Of a stretch of DNA of 16,072 bases, positions 1 through 6,504 are shown one piece after another. Where the stretch lies: positions 1 through 16,072 of the forward strand of contig JAEWHT010000425.1 in the NCBI GenBank assembly GCA_023387695.1. The letters are read 5' to 3'. The stretch's first letter is position 1; each line of letters begins with the position of its first letter. Origin of the DNA: Pseudomonadota bacterium (lineage in GTDB: Bacteria; Pseudomonadota; Alphaproteobacteria; Rhizobiales; Xanthobacteraceae). Under the pieces are notes generated by a model. It was not told the DNA's origin. It saw only the letters and a program-made list of their open reading frames with translations, and did no database searches. The translations under genes were made by a program, and so were the position numbers.

Positions 1-413
1 TCGACGGTGGCAGGCGCACCGGCTGGACCTGCGATAACGCGGCCCTGGATACCGATCCGCGCGACGATCTCGCCGCCGTTGCGGGCACATTCACGCGCCA
101 TCTTGGTGATCGAGGCCTGGAAGCGCACATCGTTGCCGACAGCGGGTTTGCCTGTCACGCCGACGCCATAGGTGGAGGCTCCGGCGCGCACCGTGACCTG
201 CGGGCAATCGAGATCTTCATCGGCCGGCTGGCCCGGCGCAGGCGCCGGCTTCGGCTGAGCAGGCTCGTCGGATTTACCGCCGAACATACTCTTGAAGCGG
301 TCCGTGAACGATTGCGCCGCGGCCGGCGAGACGGCCGCAAATGACACCGACAGCGCCAGCGCGATCACCGGGCCCCGCCGCAGCGCATTCCGCAATGATC
401 GAAGCTTCTTCAT
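1..413 (-). CDS. Exported protein of unknown function (C-terminus outside window)
   Basis: I do not recognise a named family. Reading leftward from an ATG at 413, 137 residues are open with no stop before the window edge, so the C-terminus is missing. Residues 1-33 look like a Sec signal peptide: a basic start (MKKLRSLRNALRR), a hydrophobic stretch at about 15-27, and an AAA|QS cleavage site. A Pro/Ala-rich linker at about 50-65 follows, then a globular part with Cys70 and Cys109, which could form a disulphide outside the cytoplasm. A GGAG lies 11 nt before the ATG, a slightly long spacing. The mature part is probably periplasmic. The protein lies downstream of the GNAT gene on the same strand, separated by 133 bp and a hairpin, so it is probably a separate unit. 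Confidence 0.75.
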   Translation of the reverse strand, partial: MKKLRSLRNALRRGPVIALALSVSFAAVSPAAAQSFTDRFKSMFGGKSDEPAQPKPAPAPGQPADEDLDCPQVTVRAGASTYGVGVTGKPAVGNDVRFQASITKMARECARNGGEIVARIGIQGRVIAGPAGAPATV

Positions 414-438
414 GAACGGCAATACTCCGTGACAACAA

Positions 439-455
439 GCCGGCCGATGGCCGGC
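439..455 (-). terminator. Hairpin after the GNAT gene, possible terminator
   Basis: A perfect 7-bp inverted repeat GCCGGCC / GGCCGGC has a 3-nt loop. On the minus strand it is followed by TTGTTGT. It lies about 90 nt past the GNAT stop and 26 nt before the next gene, which fits termination of the thrC block. The T tract is broken, so this is tentative. Confidence 0.4.
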
Positions 456-546
456 CGGCCAGCGGGTTATATCGCCAAAATCGGCGATCCCAAGGCAGGA
501 AAACAAGAGAGGAAAAGGGCTGAGTTCGCGTGCGGGGAGGCTCGGC

Positions 547-1134
547 TCAGCCGCGGAAATCCTCGTGCAGCAGGCCGAACAAAAGATGATCCTGCCAGAC
601 CCCGTTGATGCAGAGATAGCGGCGCGCCAGCCCCTCGCGGGAGAAGCCGCACTTCTCCAGCACCCGGATCGACGGCGCATTGGTGGGGATGCAGGCGGCT
701 TCCACGCGGTGCAGATTGAGCTCGCCGAACAGCGTCGGCAGCAGCACCCGCAGTGCCGCGGTCATGTAGCCGCGATGCGCATGCGGCTGGCCCACCCAAT
801 AGCCGATGGTGCCGGCCTGGACGATACCGCGCCGGACGTTGGCCAGCGTGATGCCGCCGACCATGGCGCCGTCGAGCTCACGGAAGATCAGAAAGGGATA
901 GGACCGGTCCGCGGCGATATCCTCGGAATAGCGACGCAGGCGACGACGGAAGCCGGACCGGGTCAGGTCGTCCGACGGCCAGATCGGCTCCCACGGCGTC
1001 AGGTAATCGCGGCTGGACTCGCGCAGATGCGCCCATTGCAGGAAATCCGACATCTGCGGCGGCCGCAGCAACAACCCGTTGCCGCGAGGGGCGAGAGCAG
1101 CAGGTCCACTGGATGGCAGGCGAAAGAGGGCCAT
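547..1134 (-). CDS. GNAT family N-acetyltransferase, RimJ/RimL-like
   Basis: A 195-aa protein of the Gcn5-related acetyltransferase fold, closest in style to the RimJ/RimL enzymes that acetylate N-terminal residues of ribosomal proteins using acetyl-CoA. The acetyl-CoA loop is visible around residues 116-124 (QPHAHRGYM), after the beta-strand GTIGYWVG. The second hallmark, NAPSIRVLEKCGF, is at 152-164, and the N-terminal part carries the family pattern LLLRPPQMSDFLQW. The length is typical. The start is ATG with GGGAAG 7 nt upstream. It follows the M16 peptidase by 67 bp on the same strand and is probably its operon partner. The true substrate (ribosomal protein, other protein or small molecule) cannot be read from the sequence. 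Confidence 0.9.
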   Translation of the reverse strand: MALFRLPSSGPAALAPRGNGLLLRPPQMSDFLQWAHLRESSRDYLTPWEPIWPSDDLTRSGFRRRLRRYSEDIAADRSYPFLIFRELDGAMVGGITLANVRRGIVQAGTIGYWVGQPHAHRGYMTAALRVLLPTLFGELNLHRVEAACIPTNAPSIRVLEKCGFSREGLARRYLCINGVWQDHLLFGLLHEDFRG

Positions 1135-1170
1135 GGTGATGCTTCCCGGGACGATCGTGCGCGGATCTTA

Positions 1171-1221
1171 GCGTAACCGAGCCTTTAGTGCAGCCGAGCC
1201 ATTAATGTAGCCGAGCTTTGG
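1171..1221. repeat. Three imperfect 17-bp tandem copies over the M16 stop codon
   Basis: Three consecutive 17-bp units (1171-1187, 1188-1204, 1205-1221) share the core ACCGAGCC / GCCGAGC and, in two copies, an ending TTA. Copies 1 and 2 agree at 13 of 17 positions, copies 2 and 3 at 11. On the minus strand the last residues of the M16 peptidase lie in the third unit and the stop TAA is at the edge of the middle unit. Since 17 is not a multiple of 3, duplication would shift the frame and move the stop. Confidence 0.55.
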
Positions 1222-2491
1222 CACGCGCCCGGGTCAATCCTTCCGCAAAAGACACCGCCGTGTCCAGACCCCTGCCGCTGCCCAATGCGACCACCGCAGG
1301 ACGGCTGCGCGAAAGCAGCGCACGCGCCGCATCGCGGGTCGATTCGACGCTGACGGCATCGATCCGGGCGACCAGTTCCTGAACGGTCTGCGGCCGTCCA
1401 TAGGCCAGCACGTGCCGGGCCAGTTGCTCGGCGCGCGATGAACAGCTCTCCAGCGCCATCAGCAGGCCTGCCTTCATCTGCGCCTTGGCGCGGGCGATCT
1501 CGGCCTCGGTCAGGGTCTCGACCGAATCATTCATGATGTCGACCACGACCTCCATCATCTCCGGCGCGTCGGCGGGATCTGTGCCGGTATAGAGGCCGAA
1601 GAAGCCGGTGTCGGTATAAGGCGCGTGGAAGGAATAGATCGAGTAGCAGAGGCCGCGCTTCTCACGCACCTCCTGGAACAGCCGCGACGACATTCCGCCG
1701 CCGAGGATGTTGGTGAAGACCTGCAGCGAGAACAGCGACAGATCGGTCTGCGGCACGCCTTCCAGCGCCAGCGTCAGATGCGCCTGCTCGAGCTCGCGAT
1801 GCACGACCTTGGCACCGCCCTTGCCGAACATGGCAGCCTGCGGCTTCGGTCCGGGCGTGGCGTCGAAGCTGGCAAAGCGCTTCTCGACCTCGGCGACCAC
1901 CTGCTTGTGATCGACGGCGCCGGCCGCCGCCACAACCATGTCGGGCCCGCGATAATGGGTCGAAAGATAATCGCGAAGCGAATCGCGGCTGAAGCTTTTC
2001 AGCGTCTTGGCGGTGCCAAGCAGCGAACGGCCCATCGGCTGGTCGGGATAGCAGAGCTCGTTGAGATGCTCGAACACGACGTCGTCGGGCGTGTCCTGGG
2101 CCGCGCCGATCTCCTGCACGATGACGTTCTTCTCGCGCTCGAGCTCTTCGGGCTCGAAGGCGGGATTGGCAAGAATGTCGGCGAGCACGTCGAGTGCCAG
2201 CGGCACGTCGGCCTTCATGACCCGCGCATAGTAGGACGTCGTCTCGGTGGAGGTGCCGGCATTGAGATCGCCGCCGACAGCCTCGATCTCTTCCACGATC
2301 TCGCGCGAGGAGCGGCCCGTCGTGCCCTTGAACGCCATGTGCTCGAGAAGATGCGAGATGCCATGCTCGTTCGGCTTCTCATCGCGGCCGCCGACACCGG
2401 CCCAGACGCCGAGTGCGGCAGTCTCGAGGTGAGGCATCTTGTCGGTGACGACGGTCAGGCCGGAGGCAAGCTTGGAGATCTCGACGCTCAT
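1202..2491 (-). CDS. M16 family zinc metallopeptidase (processing-peptidase-like)
   Basis: A 429-aa protein of the pitrilysin/M16 family, similar in size and motifs to the beta subunit of mitochondrial processing peptidase and its bacterial relatives. The inverted zinc motif HxxEH is at His47-Glu50-His51 (GISHLLEHMAFKGT). A glutamate in the third-ligand region lies 76 residues further on at Glu127 (KNVIVQEIG), the expected spacing. The second half has the inactive-domain pattern GGGMSSRLFQEVREKRGLCYSI. The substrate is unknown; bacterial relatives cleave short or unfolded peptides. The chosen start, ATG at 2491, has AGGGAG about 7 nt upstream and overlaps the thrC stop by 4 nt (ATGA), implying coupled translation. 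A frame extension of 48 residues upstream exists but lies inside thrC and is Arg/Gly-rich, so it was rejected. Confidence 0.93.
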   Translation of the reverse strand: MSVEISKLASGLTVVTDKMPHLETAALGVWAGVGGRDEKPNEHGISHLLEHMAFKGTTGRSSREIVEEIEAVGGDLNAGTSTETTSYYARVMKADVPLALDVLADILANPAFEPEELEREKNVIVQEIGAAQDTPDDVVFEHLNELCYPDQPMGRSLLGTAKTLKSFSRDSLRDYLSTHYRGPDMVVAAAGAVDHKQVVAEVEKRFASFDATPGPKPQAAMFGKGGAKVVHRELEQAHLTLALEGVPQTDLSLFSLQVFTNILGGGMSSRLFQEVREKRGLCYSIYSFHAPYTDTGFFGLYTGTDPADAPEMMEVVVDIMNDSVETLTEAEIARAKAQMKAGLLMALESCSSRAEQLARHVLAYGRPQTVQELVARIDAVSVESTRDAARALLSRSRPAVVALGSGRGLDTAVSFAEGLTRARAKARLH

Positions 2492-3906
2492 CCGGCAACT
2501 CCCTGTTTTGCGGCGCGGCTGACCGACAGCACGAACCGCTCCACCTCGGCCTGATCGTTCTTCACCACCTTCATGTGTTCGGATTTGGTCATGAGACCGT
2601 CGAGCCATGCCGGCAAGTGCGGCCGCTGACCGCAAGCCGCCTCCACGGCATCGGGGAATTTGGCGGGATGTGCGGTCGAGAGGACGATGTTGGGGACGGT
2701 CGTGTCGGTGGTGTCGCGGTCGGCGACCGCGAGCGCCACGGCCGTGTGCGGATCGACGAGCTCGCCGGCCTCGCGCCAGGCAGCACGGATCGCTGCCGCC
2801 GTTTCGGTCTCGTCGGCGCGGCCGGCGTCGAACTCCTCGCGGATCGCGGCGAGCGTTGCGTCGGGCAACACGAAACGACCGGACTGCTTCAGCGAGTCCA
2901 TCAAGCGGCGCACGCCGGCCGCATCGCGCTTGCCCGCTTCGAACAACAGCCGCTCGAAATTCGAGGAGATCTGGATGTCCATCGACGGAGACGCGGTGGC
3001 ATGCACCTCGCGCACCTCGTAGATGCCGGTCTTGAGCGTACGGGCAAGGATGTCATTGACGTTGGCGGCAATGCGTAGCGTCCGCACCGGAAGACCCATG
3101 CGCTTGGCGACGTAGCCCGCAAAGATGTCGCCAAAATTTCCGGTCGGCACGATGAAATCCACCGCGCGCGCCGGCGCGCCGGCGGCAACCGCAGAGGTGA
3201 AATAATAGACCACCTGGGCAACGATGCGCGCCCAGTTGATGGAATTGACGCCGGACAGCGACGTCGCATCGCGGAAGCGATGGTTGTTGAACATCCCCTT
3301 CACGAGCGCCTGGCAATCGTCGAAATTGCCTTCGACGGCGAGCGCGTGGACATTGGACGCTCCCGTCGTCGTCATCATCCGCTGCTGCACCTCGGAGATG
3401 CGGCCATGCGGAAACAGCACGATGAGGTCAACATTCTCCAAACCGGCAAACGCATCGACGGCAGCGCCGCCGGTGTCGCCGGAGGTCGCGACCACAATGG
3501 TGGTGCGCTGGCCGCGCTTGGCCAGCACATGATCCATCAGCCGCGAGATCAGCTGCATGGCCACGTCCTTGAAGGCGAGCGTCGGACCGTGAAACAGCTC
3601 CAGCACGAATTGATGCGGCGACATCTGGCGCAGCGGCACCACGGCCGGATGACGGAAGGTGGCATAGGCCTCGTTCGCCATGCGGCCGAGATCGGCGTCC
3701 GAAATCTCGCCGCCGACGAAGGGACGGATCACGTCGACCGCGACTTCCCAATAGGGGCGCCCGAAGAAGCCGGAGATGGTCTCGGCCGAAAGCTGCGGCC
3801 AGGTCACCGGCACATACAGGCCGCCGTCGCGGGCAAGCCCGGTCAGCATCACGTCGCAGAAGCCAAGCTCAGGGGCCTCGCCCCGGGTCGAAATATAACG
3901 AGTCAA
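2488..3906 (-). CDS. thrC: Threonine synthase
   Basis: A cytoplasmic PLP enzyme that converts O-phosphohomoserine to threonine and phosphate, the last step of threonine synthesis. The 472-aa length fits the long bacterial/fungal-type class. The N-terminus MTRYISTRG matches the family. The PLP lysine is Lys113 in HGPTLAFKDVAMQ, followed by the phosphate-binding stretch ATSGDTGGAA (140-149) and by PTGNFGDIFAGY. The start is TTG at 3906: GGAGGG lies 4-5 nt upstream and translation gives the family N-terminus. A second in-frame TTG at 3918 would place the start across the Shine-Dalgarno and was rejected. The stop overlaps the M16 start (ATGA). A small inverted repeat directly precedes the Shine-Dalgarno. 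The pairing of thrC with an M16 peptidase gene is common in Alphaproteobacteria and has no clear metabolic logic. Confidence 0.97.
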   Translation of the reverse strand: MTRYISTRGEAPELGFCDVMLTGLARDGGLYVPVTWPQLSAETISGFFGRPYWEVAVDVIRPFVGGEISDADLGRMANEAYATFRHPAVVPLRQMSPHQFVLELFHGPTLAFKDVAMQLISRLMDHVLAKRGQRTTIVVATSGDTGGAAVDAFAGLENVDLIVLFPHGRISEVQQRMMTTTGASNVHALAVEGNFDDCQALVKGMFNNHRFRDATSLSGVNSINWARIVAQVVYYFTSAVAAGAPARAVDFIVPTGNFGDIFAGYVAKRMGLPVRTLRIAANVNDILARTLKTGIYEVREVHATASPSMDIQISSNFERLLFEAGKRDAAGVRRLMDSLKQSGRFVLPDATLAAIREEFDAGRADETETAAAIRAAWREAGELVDPHTAVALAVADRDTTDTTVPNIVLSTAHPAKFPDAVEAACGQRPHLPAWLDGLMTKSEHMKVVKNDQAEVERFVLSVSRAAKQGVAG

Positions 3907-3917
3907 ACTGCCCTCCA

Positions 3918-3946
3918 AAGGCCGACCCGGCCTGAAGGCGGGCCTT
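3918..3946 (-). promoter_or_regulatory. Leader hairpin abutting the thrC ribosome site
   Basis: AAGGCC (3918-3923) can pair with GGCCTT (3941-3946). The shifted segment AAAGGC (3917-3922) can pair instead with GCCTTT (3949-3954), so two exclusive pairings are possible. On the thrC mRNA the 3' arm touches the GGAGGG Shine-Dalgarno. No threonine-rich leader peptide was seen. A regulatory role is inferred only from position. Confidence 0.3.
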
Positions 3947-4033
3947 AAGCCTTTGATTTCATGATATTCCTAGAACACAGCCAGAAGCTTCCGGCACCAT
4001 AGAGTGTTTTGCGGGGCCACACCATGCCCAACG

Positions 4034-4061
4034 AAAAAGGGCTGCGGCGATGCCGCAGCCC
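4034..4061 (-). terminator. Intrinsic terminator of the candidate sRNA
   Basis: A perfect 10-bp GC-rich stem (GGGCTGCGGC / GCCGCAGCCC, 3-nt loop) is followed on the minus strand by five T residues at 4038-4034. This is the cleanest rho-independent terminator in the window. On the plus strand no T run follows, so it acts in one direction. It separates upstream transcription from thrC. Confidence 0.85.
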
Positions 4062-4134
4062 CCTCTTGGAAGGTCTGTCGTTGAGTTGTGCAGACCCGGT
4101 TTCCATGTCGGGGCGCCTGCCCCTGAAATCGTTG
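4034..4134 (-). ncRNA. Candidate trans-acting small RNA, about 100 nt
   Basis: A free-standing transcription unit is visible on the minus strand: promoter (4141-4169), about 100 nt, then an intrinsic terminator. The predicted RNA begins near 4134. Its first hairpin is GGGGC / GCCCC (4119-4123 with 4110-4114, 4-nt loop). The second is GGTCTG / CAGACC (4091-4096 with 4072-4077, 13-nt loop CACAACTCAACGA), followed by the unpaired TTCCAAGAG and the terminator stem. This layout resembles Hfq-dependent sRNAs of Rhizobiales, but I could not match it to a named family. An open frame crosses it without a stop and runs through the terminator, so it is unlikely to be translated. It could instead be a 5' leader fragment of thrC, although the terminator argues against read-through. 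Confidence 0.6.
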
Positions 4135-4140
4135 GTTCGA

Positions 4141-4169
4141 GCTATCGTCACCTGTCACGGAATCGTCAA
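4141..4169 (-). promoter_or_regulatory. Sigma70-type promoter of the candidate sRNA
   Basis: On the minus strand, TTGACG (4169-4164) is a near-perfect -35 box. It is followed after exactly 17 bp by GATAGC (4146-4141), a moderate -10 with a central ATA. Transcription would start at about 4134, just before the first hairpin of the predicted RNA. Weak -10 boxes are common in Alphaproteobacteria. Confidence 0.6.
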
Positions 4170-4383
4170 GGAGAAAAACGGCGCGCAGCAGCAAATGTTC
4201 CTATTTTTCCCGGTTCGACCTGTTTGCCCCGGCAACCAAGCTTCGAAGCGCGCATCGCCTCATTGCCTCTTTTTCCCGAATTATGTGTGGCCCACAGGAA
4301 CGAACGCCGCGCCGGCTGATTGTGTCGGCGGAGGGGCCCAGCCGTCGTCCACACATTGCCCGGACGCGGCAGGCTGATCCGTC

Positions 4384-4421
4384 GGCCGAACCGGCTGCAT
4401 CCTGGAGCAGCCGGTTCGGCC
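4384..4421 (-). terminator. 15-bp perfect hairpin after the response regulator
   Basis: GGCCGAACCGGCTGC and its exact complement are separated by an 8-nt loop. The stem starts 10 nt beyond the response-regulator stop. No T run follows on the minus strand, so it may act as a weak terminator or as a 3' mRNA-stabilising structure. Confidence 0.55.
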
Positions 4422-4431
4422 CCTGACGGTG

Positions 4432-5076
4432 TCAGCTCATCCCGATTTCCACCGCGATCCGGATCAGGTCGGAATGGTTCTTGGCGCCCAACTTCTGCTT
4501 GAGCAGGGACGTGGTGTTGGCGACGGTCTTGTAGGAAATCCCGAGCGCCTCGGCGACCTCGACGATCTTGTTGCCACGCCCGAGCAGGCGGAGAATCTCG
4601 AGCTCCCGCGGCGTCATCTGCGAGGCCGGATTGGCCTTGATCGCAGCGCCGGAGAACGTGACCGCTTCGGCAAGCTGCGGCGAGATGAAATTGTCCCCCG
4701 CGACCACCTTGCGCACGGCCTTGAGCAGGATCCGGGGATCGTCACCTTTGGAAACATAGCCCTGCGCTCCGAGCTCGACGGCGCGCACCACGAAGGCGGG
4801 ATCTTCGTTCATGCTGAACATGATGATTTTGGCGTCCGGGTCGTCCTTGCGAATCCGGCGCATCAGCTCGAAGCCGGAGACGTCAGGCAGGCTGATATCG
4901 ATGACGGTGACGTCCGGCCGCTTGCTGATATAGGCCTTGTGCCCGGATTTCGCGTCACTCGCCTCTTCGATGCGGATCGAATGGTCGGAGGCAAACAGGG
5001 TGCGGCAACCTGACAGCACAACGGGGTGGTCGTCGACGATAAGGACCCTGGTCGCCAGTTTGGCAGTATCTTGCAT
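4432..5076 (-). CDS. Two-component response regulator, NarL/FixJ family
   Basis: A 214-aa DNA-binding response regulator. The receiver domain (about 10-125) has the acidic pair Asp15-Asp16, the phosphoacceptor Asp60 (VTVIDISLPDVSG), Ser88 at the switch position and Lys110 (GYVSKGD). The LuxR-type helix-turn-helix fills 152-214 (MTPRELEILRLLGRGNKIVEVAEALGIS). The length is standard for NarL/UhpA-type regulators. The start at 5076 has AAGAGAG 4-5 nt upstream. It is transcribed away from the kinase at 5164, which is of the matching NarX/UhpB type, so the two are almost certainly a cognate pair. No target genes can be named; the linked NTF2-like gene and the candidate sRNA are possible targets by position only. 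Confidence 0.95.
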   Translation of the reverse strand: MQDTAKLATRVLIVDDHPVVLSGCRTLFASDHSIRIEEASDAKSGHKAYISKRPDVTVIDISLPDVSGFELMRRIRKDDPDAKIIMFSMNEDPAFVVRAVELGAQGYVSKGDDPRILLKAVRKVVAGDNFISPQLAEAVTFSGAAIKANPASQMTPRELEILRLLGRGNKIVEVAEALGISYKTVANTTSLLKQKLGAKNHSDLIRIAVEIGMS

Positions 5077-5163
5077 CGCGCACTCTCTTGTTTTGGGGAC
5101 TCATAGACTGGCGGGAACAAATGGAAAGAGAGAATCCCGCAAAGGCGCGTTAGAATTGACCTA
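5077..5163. promoter_or_regulatory. Divergent control region of the two-component pair
   Basis: This 87-bp gap must hold both start regions. A perfect 6-bp dyad GCGGGA (5111-5116) / TCCCGC (5135-5140) sits near the middle, with half-site centres 24 bp apart. It is a candidate operator for autoregulation. TAGAAT at 5151-5156 is a good -10 for the kinase and lies 7 nt before its ATG. No matching -35 is obvious. Confidence 0.4.
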
Positions 5164-6504
5164 ATGTGGGAACGACTGTCTTTCAGAAACCAACTGTTTC
5201 TTCCGCTTGGCGTGATGTTCATCACCGCTCTGCTCATGGGTGGTGTGCTCCTGCACGTCTTCACGACCGGCCAGCTCGCCGAAGAAAACGAGCCGGCGCA
5301 GCGCTCGACCCGCGCGGTCGCCGAAGCCCTGAACAGCGTGCTGCGATCATCCGACGACCCGCGCAGGACGCTTGACGATTTCGTCCGGAAACTGGACCCA
5401 TCGTCGGATATTCAATTCCATCGAGCGGAAGCTGGTTCTCTTCCATTCACGCCGAGGCCTCTGCAAGGCCCGCATGGCCCGCCAGGATGGTTCGTCAATC
5501 TCCTCACCATCCCTGACCTCCACATCGCGTTTCCCGTTACCGTCGACGGCCAGCGCGTCGGCGACATCGTGTTCTCGCCAGACCTGTCTGCTGCGCTGTT
5601 TGAGACATGGGCCGGCTTTCTCGCGCTGGCGGGTTTCGTCGTCGCCCTGACCGCACTGACTGCGGTCATTGCCTATGTCCTTGCGGGGTCGGCCCTGCGT
5701 CCGCTGCAAGATCTCGGCGCCGGTCTCACCCGCATCCGGCGCGGCGATTATGCGACCCCGATCCCGGTGGCCGGGCCGCCGGAGCTTCGCCAGAGTTGCG
5801 ACGAGGCCAATGAGCTGGCGGCGACCCTCTCCCATTTGAGCCAGGACAATCGCGATCTCTTGCATCGGCTGGTGTCGCTCCAGGACAGTGAGCGGCGTGA
5901 TCTCGCTCGCGATTTGCACGACGAGCTCGGGCCGCTGCTGTTCAGCATCCGCGCCGGCACGATCGCGTTGAGCGAAGCTGCGTCACAGACGGGACATCTC
6001 GGCAACTCCGTGCAGGAGGTGATGCGATCGGTCGAGGCACTGCAGCAGACCAACCGCCGCATCCTCGACCGGCTGAGGCCGCTCTACATCGAGGAGCTGG
6101 GGCTCGAAACCAGTGTGCAGACACTGCTGCGGAATTTTCGCAGGCAAGCGCCGCATATCAGCCTCACCGCGACGATCGATCCGGCTCTCGATGGGATCGA
6201 CGGGCCGCTGGCCCAGACCGTTTACCGCGTGATCCAGGAGGCGTTGACCAACGTACTGCGTCACGCCGGCGCGCAAGAGGCCCATGTGGAGACGACGATA
6301 TCGGGCGATGCGCTGACGATCGAAGTCTCCGACGACGGCGGCGGCTTTCCCGCCGAAAATGTGTTTGGCCGCGGCCTGACCGGCATGCATGAACGCGTGC
6401 GCGCGCTCAGCGGATCGCTGTCACTGCTGCGCGCGGATGAACGCACCCATGTGCGTTGCCGCCTTCCACTCGGGGAGCTCAGGGACGAACCGATCTCCGG
6501 CTAG
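5164..6504 (+). CDS. Membrane sensor histidine kinase, NarX/UhpB type
   Basis: A 446-aa inner-membrane kinase that should phosphorylate the divergent response regulator. Helix 1 spans about 11-33, a periplasmic sensor of about 115 residues follows, and helix 2 spans about 149-173. A HAMP-like linker occupies about 175-227. The HisKA_3 dimerisation domain has phosphoacceptor His252 (ERRDLARDLHDELGP). The ATPase domain has the N box at 359-363 (QEALTN), the first G box at 390-395 (DDGGGF) and the second at 402-406 (GRGLTG). The sensor domain is not recognised, so the signal is unknown. No Shine-Dalgarno precedes the ATG, but a -10-like TAGAAT lies 7 nt before it, which suggests a leaderless mRNA. 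Its TAG stop shares CTAG with the converging NTF2-like gene. Confidence 0.93.
   Translation: MWERLSFRNQLFLPLGVMFITALLMGGVLLHVFTTGQLAEENEPAQRSTRAVAEALNSVLRSSDDPRRTLDDFVRKLDPSSDIQFHRAEAGSLPFTPRPLQGPHGPPGWFVNLLTIPDLHIAFPVTVDGQRVGDIVFSPDLSAALFETWAGFLALAGFVVALTALTAVIAYVLAGSALRPLQDLGAGLTRIRRGDYATPIPVAGPPELRQSCDEANELAATLSHLSQDNRDLLHRLVSLQDSERRDLARDLHDELGPLLFSIRAGTIALSEAASQTGHLGNSVQEVMRSVEALQQTNRRILDRLRPLYIEELGLETSVQTLLRNFRRQAPHISLTATIDPALDGIDGPLAQTVYRVIQEALTNVLRHAGAQEAHVETTISGDALTIEVSDDGGGFPAENVFGRGLTGMHERVRALSGSLSLLRADERTHVRCRLPLGELRDEPISG

Larger units (their letters stand above)
3907..4431. other. Intergenic region with no credible protein gene
   Basis: This 525-bp stretch lies between thrC and the response regulator, both on the minus strand. 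Short frames exist on both strands, but none has a recognisable protein or a convincing ribosome site. It holds the response-regulator hairpin (4384-4421), the candidate sRNA with promoter and terminator (4034-4169), and a short leader hairpin before thrC (3918-3946). Positions 4170-4380 are relatively rich in A/T runs for this genome, with two similar pieces reading TTTTTCCCG on the plus strand; I assign them no function. Confidence 0.6.

Noticed and set aside
565..2554. Long plus-strand frames opposite GNAT and M16 (565-1176 and 1625-2554)
   Set aside because: They mirror the coding bias of the real genes, have no recognisable motifs, and lack ribosome sites.
4209..4240. tRNA-like 3' end (GGTTCGA followed later by AACCA), possible attachment-site remnant
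   Set aside because: The T-arm bases do not pair, no other tRNA arms are found, and no integrase or element boundary lies nearby.
3945..4354. Short frames of 60-120 codons on both strands in the thrC-regulator gap
   Set aside because: No family resemblance, no good ribosome sites, and the minus frame runs straight through a strong terminator. The region is better explained as an RNA gene and control sequences.
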